Of a stretch of DNA of 64,000 nucleotides, positions 54,976 to 62,467 are shown piece by piece. Origin of the DNA: Sphingobacteriia bacterium 28-36-52 (lineage in GTDB: Bacteria > Bacteroidota > Bacteroidia > Chitinophagales > Chitinophagaceae). The DNA is taken from positions 22,837-86,836 of the forward strand of contig NCGN01000005.1 of assembly GCA_002281575.1 (NCBI GenBank). Reading direction: 5' to 3'. The notes below the pieces were generated by a model. It was not told the origin of the DNA. It saw only the letters and a program-made list of their open reading frames with translations, and made no database searches. A program made the position numbers and the translations under genes. Each line of letters opens with the position of its first letter. The first letter of the stretch is position 1.

Positions 54976-56025
54976 TTAAGTGCTTTTTATATAGATTGTT
55001 TGAGAGGGGAAAGCAAATTCAATTTGCTTCTCTTTAAAGCTGCTGGCAATAGACAAACAAATTTGTTGATGGGTATCCATATATTTAATAAAATCATCAC
55101 TTAATACAAAATAGACCACTTCGTAATTGATGCTGGAATCTGCAAAACCAGATAAGTGACATCGAATCAATTCCGTGTCTGCTGTATTACTAATGATGTT
55201 TTTAATAATATTGGGTATTTCAGCTAGTACCATGGGGTCTGTACTATAAGTGACACCAATTAAAAAAAGCCTCCTTCTTTTCTCTAATCTTTTAAAATTT
55301 TTAATGGTTGCTTTTACCAATTCTGAATTAGGCATAATTAGCTGCTCACCACTAATGCTTCTCACATGAACTGTTTTAACGCCAATTTTTTCAATCGCAC
55401 CTTGTTCGTTGCCAACAACAACAAAGTCTCCTACTTCAAATGGTTTATCAAAAAAGATAACGAAATAACTGAATAGGTCGCCAAGTATATTTTGGGCAGC
55501 CAAGGCTATGGCAATCCCACCAACGCCAAGTCCTGCAATAATTGTAGTTATATCGTAGCCAATATTACTTGCCAATAAAAGAATTCCTAAAAACCAGATG
55601 ATTACTTTAATTACTGTAAGAATACCGGTCAATTGTTTCATTCTTCCCGAAGGCTCTGCCTTCATTTCCATATAGGTCCTAACGCCATAATGAATGGCGT
55701 AATTAATCATATTAACAATAAAAATCATCGTAATTAAACCAACAGCTACACTTAAAACCCTTTCCGCTTTTGTAGAAAGCGTTAAAATTTGTATAAGCGA
55801 ATAGTTCACCATTAAATAAACAATGGGTAGCGCAAAACGATCAACGGCATTAACAATTACATCGTCAAACCTGTTGGAAGTCTCAGAAGCCCAACGCGTC
55901 AATTTTTTTACAGCCAAGTGTTTTATTAGTCGTAAAAAGACCCAAGCCAGTATCATTCCCCCAAAAACCAACAAGTATTTTTCTAGACTATTGCTCCAAT
56001 AAATTGTATTTAAAATTTTTTCCAT
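54976..56025 (-). CDS. MscS-family mechanosensitive ion channel
   Basis: 349 aa with four hydrophobic helices (about 18-35, 70-90, 95-120, 140-165) followed by the pore-lining TM3 and beta domain: IIAGLGVGGIAIALAAQNILGDLF is the MscS signature, then FDKPFEVGDFVVVGNEQGAIEKIGVKTVHVRSISGEQL. The C-terminal domain follows. MscS proteins release solutes on hypo-osmotic shock; some homologues are regulated otherwise. It has a 200-bp gap to rho, in which I see nothing. Confidence 0.95.
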   Translation of the reverse strand: MEKILNTIYWSNSLEKYLLVFGGMILAWVFLRLIKHLAVKKLTRWASETSNRFDDVIVNAVDRFALPIVYLMVNYSLIQILTLSTKAERVLSVAVGLITMIFIVNMINYAIHYGVRTYMEMKAEPSGRMKQLTGILTVIKVIIWFLGILLLASNIGYDITTIIAGLGVGGIAIALAAQNILGDLFSYFVIFFDKPFEVGDFVVVGNEQGAIEKIGVKTVHVRSISGEQLIMPNSELVKATIKNFKRLEKRRRLFLIGVTYSTDPMVLAEIPNIIKNIISNTADTELIRCHLSGFADSSINYEVVYFVLSDDFIKYMDTHQQICLSIASSFKEKQIEFAFPSQTIYIKST

Positions 56026-56084
56026 AATGAACTATTTTATTCAACCTGATTTAGCAAAAGAATAGTGCTGGCCCCTTGTTTGCT

Positions 56085-56092
56085 TATATTTG
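56085..56092 (+). promoter_or_regulatory. Putative asnS promoter -7 element
   Basis: TATATTTG matches TAnnTTTG exactly and lies 39 bp upstream of the asnS ATG. No clear -33 box at the usual spacing. The same octamer occurs upstream of tRNA-Phe. Confidence 0.5.
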
Positions 56093-56131
56093 CAAAAACC
56101 TTGCCCAAATAAGCAATTCAATCTTAAAAAC

Positions 56132-57583
56132 ATGTTTAACTCTAGAATCAAGATAAAAACCCTGTTGGCTAACGGAAAGCCAGGCGATCAGGTAACTGTA
56201 ATGGGATGGGTGCGTACATTTCGCAACAACCAGTTTATAGCTTTAAATGATGGGAGCACCAATAATAATTTGCAAGTGGTGGTGGCGTTGGGATTAATAG
56301 ACGACGAAACCTTGAAAAGAATTACAACAGGGGCATCACTGAAAGTAATTGGTGAAGTGGTGGAGAGTGTAGGTAAAGGACAAACTATTGAAGTGAAAGC
56401 GGTAACACTAGAAATACTAGGAGATTCAGATGCAGAGAAGTATCCGCTCCAACCCAAAAAACATAGTTTAGAATTCTTAAGAGAGAAAGCGCATTTGCGT
56501 TTTCGTACCAATACATTTGGTGCAGTGTTTCGCATTCGTCATTCATTGGCATTTGCAGTACACCAATTTTTTAATCAAAAAGGATTTGTGTATTTGCATA
56601 CACCCATCATCACTGCAAGTGATGCAGAAGGTGCGGGAGAAATGTTTAGGGTAACTACTTTACCTATGGATGGTTCAGCACCAAAAGATGCTGCTGGTAA
56701 TATTGATTATACCGAAGACTTTTTTGGTAAGAGCACCAACCTAACGGTGAGTGGACAGTTAGAGGGGGAATTGGGCGCCATGGCATTCTCAGAGATTTAT
56801 ACGTTTGGACCCACTTTCAGAGCAGAGAATTCGAATACAACCCGCCACCTTGCTGAGTTTTGGATGATTGAGCCTGAAATGGCTTTTCATGATATTGAAG
56901 ACAATATGAATTTGGCGGAGGAATTTATTCAGTACCTGATTCGTTATGCAATGGAGCATAATAAAGAAGACCTTGAATTTTTAGACCAGCGCTTAGCGGA
57001 AGAAGAAAAACAGAAGCCACAAAATGAGCGTGCAGAAATGGGCTTGTTAGATAAGTTGAATTTTGTAATCAGCAATCAATTTGAGCGCATTACGTATACA
57101 GAAGCCATTCAAATTTTATTGGATAGTCCGGCATACAAAAAGAAGAAATTCAAATACGATGTTAGCTGGGGTATTGATATGCAGAGTGAGCACGAACGCT
57201 ACTTGGTAGAGAAGCATTTTAAAAAGCCGGTAATTGTAACTGGTTATCCAGCAAAAATTAAAGCATTTTATATGCGATTGAATGATGGTTGCGAGCCAGG
57301 CAAGGAAACCGTAGCCGCAATGGACATTTTAGCACCAGGTATTGGAGAAATAGTAGGTGGATCTCAAAGAGAAGAGCGGTTAGAAAAGTTGGAAGCTAGA
57401 ATGAAAGAAATGCATATTCCTGCCGAAGAAATGAGCTGGTACTTAGATACCCGCCGTTTCGGAACCGTGCCACACGCGGGTTTTGGCTTAGGCTTTGAAA
57501 GAATGGTGCAGTTTGTAACGGGCATGACCAATATCAGAGACGTGATTGCATTTGCTAGAACTCCAAAGAATTGCGAATTCTAA
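56132..57583 (+). CDS. asnS: Asparaginyl-tRNA synthetase
   Basis: 483 aa, class II aminoacyl-tRNA synthetase that charges tRNA-Asn. The N-terminal OB-fold ([20 protein letters not shown]) binds the anticodon. Class II motif 2 ([27 protein letters not shown], read over about 246-272) and motif 3 ([16 protein letters not shown]) are intact, as is the GAGEMF region ([11 protein letters not shown]). ATG 56132 ([11 protein letters not shown]) is used because it is the family start; a frame upstream to 56090 only runs over the leader. Expressed as a single gene, followed by tRNA-Phe. Confidence 0.98.
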   Translation: MFNSRIKIKTLLANGKPGDQVTVMGWVRTFRNNQFIALNDGSTNNNLQVVVALGLIDDETLKRITTGASLKVIGEVVESVGKGQTIEVKAVTLEILGDSDAEKYPLQPKKHSLEFLREKAHLRFRTNTFGAVFRIRHSLAFAVHQFFNQKGFVYLHTPIITASDAEGAGEMFRVTTLPMDGSAPKDAAGNIDYTEDFFGKSTNLTVSGQLEGELGAMAFSEIYTFGPTFRAENSNTTRHLAEFWMIEPEMAFHDIEDNMNLAEEFIQYLIRYAMEHNKEDLEFLDQRLAEEEKQKPQNERAEMGLLDKLNFVISNQFERITYTEAIQILLDSPAYKKKKFKYDVSWGIDMQSEHERYLVEKHFKKPVIVTGYPAKIKAFYMRLNDGCEPGKETVAAMDILAPGIGEIVGGSQREERLEKLEARMKEMHIPAEEMSWYLDTRRFGTVPHAGFGLGFERMVQFVTGMTNIRDVIAFARTPKNCEF

Positions 57584-57626
57584 AGAAAAAAATAGTGGAT
57601 AATGCGTGAATAACCATTCCACTCCT

Positions 57627-57634
57627 TATATTTG
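57627..57634 (+). promoter_or_regulatory. Putative tRNA-Phe promoter -7 element
   Basis: TATATTTG matches TAnnTTTG exactly and lies 29 bp before the mature tRNA 5' end. A small hairpin CCCCGAAGGGG follows at 57638-57648, in the presumed 5' leader. Confidence 0.5.
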
Positions 57635-57662
57635 CAGCCCCGAAGGGGAAATATCTACGGAA

Positions 57663-57735
57663 GGTGCGGTAGCTCAGTCGGTAGAGCAAAGGACTGAAAA
57701 TCCTTGTGTCGCCGGTTCGATCCCGGCCCACACCA
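57663..57735 (+). tRNA. tRNA-Phe (GAA)
   Basis: The 73-nt gene folds into a complete cloverleaf: acceptor GGTGCGG, D-stem GCTC/GAGC, anticodon stem AAGGA/TCCTT with loop CTGAAAA (anticodon GAA), variable GTGTC, and T-arm GCCGG/CCGGC with loop TTCGATC. The 3' strand of the acceptor is CCACACC, which leaves a C-A mismatch at pair 5-68. The discriminator base is A and the CCA end is not encoded. All other pairs are Watson-Crick or normal. Confidence 0.95.
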
Positions 57736-57738
57736 CAA

Positions 57739-57767
57739 AAACCTCAACAGGAATGTTGGGGTTTTTT
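57739..57767 (+). terminator. Rho-independent terminator after tRNA-Phe
   Basis: ACCTCAACA and TGTTGGGGT (one G-U pair) form a 9-bp stem around a GGAA loop, followed by a run of T residues. It begins 4 bp after the tRNA. Confidence 0.9.
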
Positions 57768-57780
57768 GTTGCTCATATTG

Positions 57781-57825
57781 TAACAAATTAAACCAAAACT
57801 TGAGCTAAATAAAAATTAAATTAGC
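57781..57825. repeat. Imperfect 45-bp direct repeat, copy A
   Basis: It matches 59789-59833 at 40 of 45 positions in direct orientation, 2.0 kb apart. Copy A lies between the tRNA-Phe terminator and the orphan gene at 57863. Copy B is followed by a remnant resembling part of that orphan gene. Confidence 0.75.
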
Positions 57826-57862
57826 TGACAATGATTTAGTCATTCTTCGAATAAATAAGCAA

Positions 57863-58339
57863 ATGTCAAAAAAGTCATTCATACTGATTCTTATAGTAAT
57901 ATTTGTTTTATATAAATTCTTTGATTCAAATTATTTAGTAGTTCAAAGCCATGAAAAGTTTGCTAACGAAATAGCAGAACTACTCTCTCCCAAATACTTT
58001 TCAAATAAGCTGACTGGTAAACTGTACTCTGTTCCTGAAATTATTCAACCCACTGATTCTATTTTAAAGGTTTTAAAGCAAAAAGGAATCATTAACGAGC
58101 AATCCTATTTTTCCTATTCAAGCACTGGATGTATATCTCTGGTTACTAGAAAATCAAAAAAAATTCTTGGAGGATTCTCAGATATTATGATAACAAGAAA
58201 CGAAAATGGAGAACAATTCATGTGCGGTGTTAATGCTATTTATACACTGAATAACGACGAAAATGCAGAGTCCTTAAATATTCAATGCCACAATCTCGCT
58301 GGCCATATGACCTTAGCTTTTATTAATACACTGTATTAA
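57863..58339 (+). CDS. Hypothetical membrane-anchored protein
   Basis: 158 aa, family not recognised. The N-terminus is one hydrophobic helix (SFILILIVIFVLYKFF, about 5-20) preceded by KK, consistent with an inner-membrane anchor or uncleaved signal. The remaining part is soluble, with a small conserved-looking block CISLVTRKSKKILGGFSDIM near 90-110. A short piece resembling the LGGF block recurs beyond copy B of the repeat at 59842. It ends 4 nt inside the convergent fic gene. Function unknown. Confidence 0.7.
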   Translation: MSKKSFILILIVIFVLYKFFDSNYLVVQSHEKFANEIAELLSPKYFSNKLTGKLYSVPEIIQPTDSILKVLKQKGIINEQSYFSYSSTGCISLVTRKSKKILGGFSDIMITRNENGEQFMCGVNAIYTLNNDENAESLNIQCHNLAGHMTLAFINTLY

Positions 58340-59376
58340 GAATACCAAGTACCCTTACCAACCCCATTTTTTTTCAGCCGATTTGTTTTAACTAATGTTT
58401 CAAGATGTTTCTTGACTGTGTTGCGATTGGCATTAGTGATGGTCACAATATTGCTGATTGTTGCCCTGCCCCGTGATTGCACCAGTTGTAGTATTTTTAA
58501 AGAAAGATCAGGAAGATGCATAAACAATAGGTTTTCCTGTTCAACTTTTGATTCCAATCTTTTCTTTTGATGCAGCAAGGCACGAAGGAAAAACAAGATC
58601 CACGGTTGCCAGTCAGGCGTTTCCGTTTTCAGCGTTCCTTGTGTTTGGCGCAGAGCTAGATAATAACCTTCCTTACTTTGTTCTACAACCGCTTCAAGAG
58701 AACTGTACGGAACATAATGATACCCTTCTCTTAAAAGAAGACAGGTCGTCAGTACACGCGATAGCCTTCCGTTGCCATCCTGAAACGGGTGTATCGCCAG
58801 AAATTCAACAACAAATATTGCCGTTATTAGAAGCGGATGAAGTTTCTTTTCTGAATAGGCTTGCACTGCCCACTCAACAAGATCACGCATCCTAATGGGC
58901 GTCTCAAAAGGGCTTGCTGTTTCAAAGACGATGCCAAGGCTTTTACCCTGTGCATCGAAAGCCTCTACATGGTTAGGAGATTTCTTATAGTTACCTCTGT
59001 GCCAATAGTCCTTCTCGCTATGCTGCAGTAAAACAGAGTGGAGTTGTTGGATATAGTTTTCTGAGAGCCCTATATCTACATAGCTCTGAAAAATCAGGTT
59101 CATGACGGCAGAATATCCGGCTACTTCCTGCTCATCCCGTGTCTCGAATTTTTGTATTTCAAGATTGGATAATAAATCCTCGACCTCTTTGTCGGTAAGT
59201 TTGCTTCCCTCAATACGGGTAGAAGATCCGATACTTTCAATGGTAGCGACTTTTTTCAGAGAGGATAATTGTTCAGGGGCTAATTGCCCTAAGGCTCTCC
59301 ACGCTCCTTTAAACTCATCAATCTCAGAAATTAAAGAGAGTATCTCTGCGGTTATTCTAAGGCCTTCTATGTTCAT
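58336..59376 (-). CDS. Fic domain protein with C-terminal winged helix
   Basis: 346 aa from ATG 59376, used over TTG 59394. The inhibitory motif [ST]xxxE[GN] is present as S52-TRI-E56-G57 at the N-terminal end (class II arrangement), and the Fic active site is HPFQDGNGR at residues 196-204 with catalytic His196. A beta-hairpin flap (WHRGNYKKSPNHV) precedes it. The C-terminal 60 residues (LSLKILQLVQSRGRATISNI, NRNTVKKHLETLVKTN) form a winged helix. Fic proteins usually AMPylate protein targets. The intact motifs suggest an active, self-inhibited enzyme; the winged helix may bind the repeats upstream of its own gene. Confidence 0.93.
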   Translation of the reverse strand: MNIEGLRITAEILSLISEIDEFKGAWRALGQLAPEQLSSLKKVATIESIGSSTRIEGSKLTDKEVEDLLSNLEIQKFETRDEQEVAGYSAVMNLIFQSYVDIGLSENYIQQLHSVLLQHSEKDYWHRGNYKKSPNHVEAFDAQGKSLGIVFETASPFETPIRMRDLVEWAVQAYSEKKLHPLLITAIFVVEFLAIHPFQDGNGRLSRVLTTCLLLREGYHYVPYSSLEAVVEQSKEGYYLALRQTQGTLKTETPDWQPWILFFLRALLHQKKRLESKVEQENLLFMHLPDLSLKILQLVQSRGRATISNIVTITNANRNTVKKHLETLVKTNRLKKNGVGKGTWYS

Positions 59377-59387
59377 ACCCGTATTTT

Positions 59388-59449
59388 TACCCAAAAATAC
59401 CCAAAAATCAATAAATAATCATATTTATACCCAAAAATATCCAAAAATG
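59388..59449. promoter_or_regulatory. Four-copy ACCCAAAAAT repeat upstream of fic (candidate operator)
   Basis: The decamer ACCCAAAAAT occurs in two tandem pairs, starting at 59389 and 59399 and at 59429 and 59439. Three copies are exact and the fourth has one change (ATCCAAAAAT). Copies within a pair are 10 bp apart and the pairs 40 bp apart, so all are on the same DNA face. They start 12 bp upstream of the fic ATG. Confidence 0.6.
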
Positions 59450-59509
59450 CTCCCTAAACGCTCAAACTTATTAATAACACCATTTTGCAATCAAATCAAT
59501 CATAATCTG

Positions 59510-59779
59510 TCAAAAAAACAATTCAGTTGTGTTAAATATTAATAAGTGTTCATCATTGCTTTTTATTCCGGTCTTTAAAAACACACTACTTGGCCAATAA
59601 TTATCATCAGTTGTACTTATCTCAATAATGTTATCAAGTAAATCTACAATCTGTGTATTAGGAAAACTTAAATAGCAGTCTTTCAAATCTTTTAGAAAAT
59701 CATTCAATATTGAGTCTCTATCAGCATTCCAGTAATTAAATAAAAGCGAGTTGGAGAATGTAGAAAAACTGGGTATCAT
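59510..59779 (-). CDS. Small hypothetical protein
   Basis: 89 aa from an ATG, acidic, no signal peptide, membrane segment or known motif. Composition looks protein-like (Asn-Asp-Leu rich, several aromatic residues, no long low-complexity run), but no homologue is recognised and it might be a fragment or a chance frame in AT-rich DNA. It lies inside the patch between the two 45-bp repeats, on the same strand as fic but upstream of its repeats. Confidence 0.4.
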   Translation of the reverse strand: MIPSFSTFSNSLLFNYWNADRDSILNDFLKDLKDCYLSFPNTQIVDLLDNIIEISTTDDNYWPSSVFLKTGIKSNDEHLLIFNTTELFF

Positions 59780-59788
59780 AAATTGTAC

Positions 59789-59833
59789 TAAGAAATTAAA
59801 CTAAAATTTGAGCTAAGTAAAAATTAAATTGGC
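59789..59833. repeat. Imperfect 45-bp direct repeat, copy B
   Basis: This copy has five single-base differences from 57781-57825 and no gaps. It is followed at once by the gene remnant at 59834-59880. Together with copy A it bounds the Fic-containing patch. Confidence 0.75.
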
Positions 59834-59880
59834 ATACAAGCTTCTTGGAGGATTCTTAGAAATTTACATTAGATGTTTTG
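59834..59880 (+). pseudogene. Remnant resembling the orphan gene at 57863-58339
   Basis: TTCTTGGAGGATTCT at 59842-59856 is identical over 15 nt to 58164-58178 inside the orphan gene. Translation in the corresponding frame gives [10 protein letters not shown] against ILGGFSDIMI. Relative to the intact locus, about 340 bp between the 45-bp repeat and this motif are missing. It looks like the debris of a second copy of [repeat + orphan gene]. Evidence beyond 59870 fades. Confidence 0.4.
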
Positions 59881-59960
59881 AAATCCTCAAAAGCATTCTT
59901 TGCCTCGTTCAGAACCTATTTTATTTTAGGTTGTTGGTATGCTCTATTCAATTTATAAAA

Positions 59961-61433
59961 TTGCATCAGCAACCCATCAATATCGTTTGGCTTAAAAGAG
60001 ACCTTAGAACCCAGGATCATGCAGCATTGCAGGCGGCAGAGCAAGCAGGTTTACCCTATTTGACGGTATTTGTGTTTGAGCCTTCTATCATTCAATATCC
60101 AGATACCAGTGTAAGGCATTTACAATTTCAGTACCATTCAATTCTAGCATTAAATAAAAAGTTAGCCAACTACAATAGACATGTCTCTTTATTTTATGCA
60201 GAAGCTTTAGAAGCTTTTCGAGAGATAGCTGAACAATACAAAATTCAAACCATTTTTAGTTATCAGGAATCGGGCACACAAATAACTTACGAAAGAGATA
60301 AAGCGATTGCTACATTTTGTTCAAGCAATCAAATTCTTTGGCAGCAATTTCAACGAGATGGAATTATTCGGGGTATTAAAAACAGAAAAGACTGGGATAA
60401 AAAATGGTATGTTACCATGCATAGCCCCATCATCAACAATGAGTTTATCCAAAATAAACTTCCGCTTTTTAAACCGCGCCAATGTTTGCCCAAAGAGTTT
60501 GTACAATCTCTTAAGGTTTATCCATCTGTATTTCAACCCGCAGGAGAAGACAATGCACTCAAGTATCTTGAAAGTTTTATTGCAGAGCGAGGAATGAACT
60601 ATAGTAAGCATATTAGTAAACCTGCCGAAAGCAGAAAAAGCTGTACACGTCTTTCTCCTTATATCAGTTGGGGTAATCTAAGTGTAAAGCAAGCTTATCA
60701 AGCACTGAACGAAGCGCAAAAAATCTCCAATTTTAAAGGACCTATTAAAAATGCCATCACAAGATTAAAATGGCATTGTCATTTTATTCAAAAATTTGAA
60801 GCGGAAGGTAACTATGAATTTAAGTGCATTAACAAAGGATATGAATTGCTTGCGCATCCCAAAAATGAATTATTTATTAAAGCTTGGGAAGTAGGAAAAA
60901 CCGGTTTCCCTTTAGTGGATGCTTGTATGCGCTGTTTAATTTCAACAGGTTGGATTAATTTCCGCATGCGCGCCATGCTGGTTTCTTTTTTATGTCATCA
61001 TCTTTACCAAGATTGGAGAGAGGGCGTTCATCATGTGGCCAGACAATTTTTAGATTATGAACCAGGTATTCATTATCCGCAATTTCAAATGCAGGCAGGC
61101 ACTACTGGAGTGAATACTATTCGAATTTATAATCCTGTTAAGCAATCCAGCGACCATGATCCCGAAGGAATATTTATTAAGCAATGGGTACCTGAGTTGC
61201 AAAATGTACCCAAAGCCTTTATTCATGAACCTCATATGATGAGCCTGATGGAGCAGCAACTTTGCAATACTATCATTGGCAAAGATTATCCTTTTCCAAT
61301 TGTAGACGCAACTATTGCAGGCAAGGCTGCTAGAGATAAAATTTGGGGTCATAGAAAAGAGATACTCGTAAAACAGGAGAGCGCTCGTATCATTTTAACC
61401 CATACTAGAAACAAAGATCGCATCAGTTCCTAA
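59961..61433 (+). CDS. Cryptochrome/photolyase family flavoprotein
   Basis: 490 aa from a TTG at 59961; the family N-terminal motif [15 protein letters not shown] starts five residues later and no ATG is near. The photolyase N-terminal antenna domain (about 5-135) and the FAD-binding helical domain (about 215-480) are both complete: [57 protein letters not shown], and [31 protein letters not shown]. The block usually containing a Trp-rich stretch before RIFNP in classical CPD photolyases reads [11 protein letters not shown], so the subclass differs from E. coli PhrB. It likely uses light either to repair DNA or to signal. The frame continues upstream to 59829 through repeat-derived DNA, which I exclude. 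Confidence 0.88.
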   Translation: MHQQPINIVWLKRDLRTQDHAALQAAEQAGLPYLTVFVFEPSIIQYPDTSVRHLQFQYHSILALNKKLANYNRHVSLFYAEALEAFREIAEQYKIQTIFSYQESGTQITYERDKAIATFCSSNQILWQQFQRDGIIRGIKNRKDWDKKWYVTMHSPIINNEFIQNKLPLFKPRQCLPKEFVQSLKVYPSVFQPAGEDNALKYLESFIAERGMNYSKHISKPAESRKSCTRLSPYISWGNLSVKQAYQALNEAQKISNFKGPIKNAITRLKWHCHFIQKFEAEGNYEFKCINKGYELLAHPKNELFIKAWEVGKTGFPLVDACMRCLISTGWINFRMRAMLVSFLCHHLYQDWREGVHHVARQFLDYEPGIHYPQFQMQAGTTGVNTIRIYNPVKQSSDHDPEGIFIKQWVPELQNVPKAFIHEPHMMSLMEQQLCNTIIGKDYPFPIVDATIAGKAARDKIWGHRKEILVKQESARIILTHTRNKDRISS

Positions 61434-62467
61434 AACACCCCACACTTATACTTCAGTAAACTCTTGTCTTTGTTTAATGTGTAGTACAATGAAACTTCGT
61501 TAGAGTAACGCAATTGTCCTGCGGTAATGCGGTTGCTAAAACTCATGTCGTTGGTATAACCTAATCGCCAATAATTCCATTCAATACCAATATAAGGGAT
61601 GATACTTTGGTCTGTTCTATACCAAGCACCCAAGTATAATTCAACATAAGAGCGCAAAGCATCTTTAATATAATGACTGTAAGCGCCTCCAATTAGTAAT
61701 TGGTTAAAAGACTTTTGTTGTTGAAAATAAAAACTTGCATGAAAGGTACCAGCATAACCAACTGGGCTCATCATACCTCCATGAACCGTTTTGCGTAGGG
61801 GTGCAATACTGGTATTGCTGCTAAATTCTTTTTGAGATTGAAGTAAATTAAAAAGAGAAGCTCCAATATAATAATGATGTTCACTGGTGGGCGCATATTG
61901 AAATACAATTCCTGTATTGATATCTATAGCAGATTTACTCAAATTGTTATTTAATAAAATGTCTCCACTAGGTAGCGTAAAACCGCCTGGTGTAAGCTGG
62001 TCTTCAAATTGTGCATTGGCAGAATTAAATCTACGATTGCTATAATTGCTTTGGAAACCTAACGTGATAGACCTTTTTTGTTCATCGTCTAATCCTTTCA
62101 TATACGACAATGAAATGCCTAAATTATTTTGCGTAATAATTTTATTGCCAGTTTGATCAGATAATAACAGAATACCCATACTTAGCCGATCAATTGATTT
62201 TATTTTATTCGACATTAAATTAAAATCTACCGAAACGGTTTTAGTGTTATATGCATTGTTGTAGTCTGCATTTTGAGAACGAATATTACTTACGGCTCTC
62301 ATGGTACCATTAAAGTTTCCCGTTAATGCTGGGTTAACTGTTAATGGTGAAGAAAAAAATTGAGAAAAGCTAGGGTCTTGTGCATCCGCCATATAACTCA
62401 ATGACGCCACTAACCCAATGGCCATCCATGCTCTAATTAAAAAGATTTTCATTGGCTGTTGCATCAT
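61430..62467 (-). CDS. PorP/SprF family type IX secretion-associated membrane protein
   Basis: 345 aa with a signal peptide ([17 protein letters not shown]) followed by the family start [20 protein letters not shown]. The rest is a predicted outer-membrane barrel of amphipathic strands ([25 protein letters not shown]). PorP/SprF proteins bind cargo of the type IX secretion system and anchor it at the surface. Its upstream partner, overlapping by 4 nt, is a large protein ending in a CHU_C-like domain, as often seen for PorP/SprF-like pairs. It converges with the photolyase gene, overlapping by 4 nt. The start may be Met1, Met2 or Met6. Confidence 0.92.
   Translation of the reverse strand: MMQQPMKIFLIRAWMAIGLVASLSYMADAQDPSFSQFFSSPLTVNPALTGNFNGTMRAVSNIRSQNADYNNAYNTKTVSVDFNLMSNKIKSIDRLSMGILLLSDQTGNKIITQNNLGISLSYMKGLDDEQKRSITLGFQSNYSNRRFNSANAQFEDQLTPGGFTLPSGDILLNNNLSKSAIDINTGIVFQYAPTSEHHYYIGASLFNLLQSQKEFSSNTSIAPLRKTVHGGMMSPVGYAGTFHASFYFQQQKSFNQLLIGGAYSHYIKDALRSYVELYLGAWYRTDQSIIPYIGIEWNYWRLGYTNDMSFSNRITAGQLRYSNEVSLYYTLNKDKSLLKYKCGVF

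Noticed and set aside
57606..57791. Plus-strand 61-codon frame across tRNA-Phe
   Set aside because: It runs through the tRNA and its terminator, so it cannot be a separate gene.
59102..59542. Plus-strand 146-codon frame opposite fic
   Set aside because: It is antisense to a confident Fic reading frame and covers the operator-like repeats.
59829..59960. In-frame upstream extension of the photolyase-family gene
   Set aside because: The added residues derive from repeat copy B and the orphan-gene remnant, and the family motif begins only after 59961.
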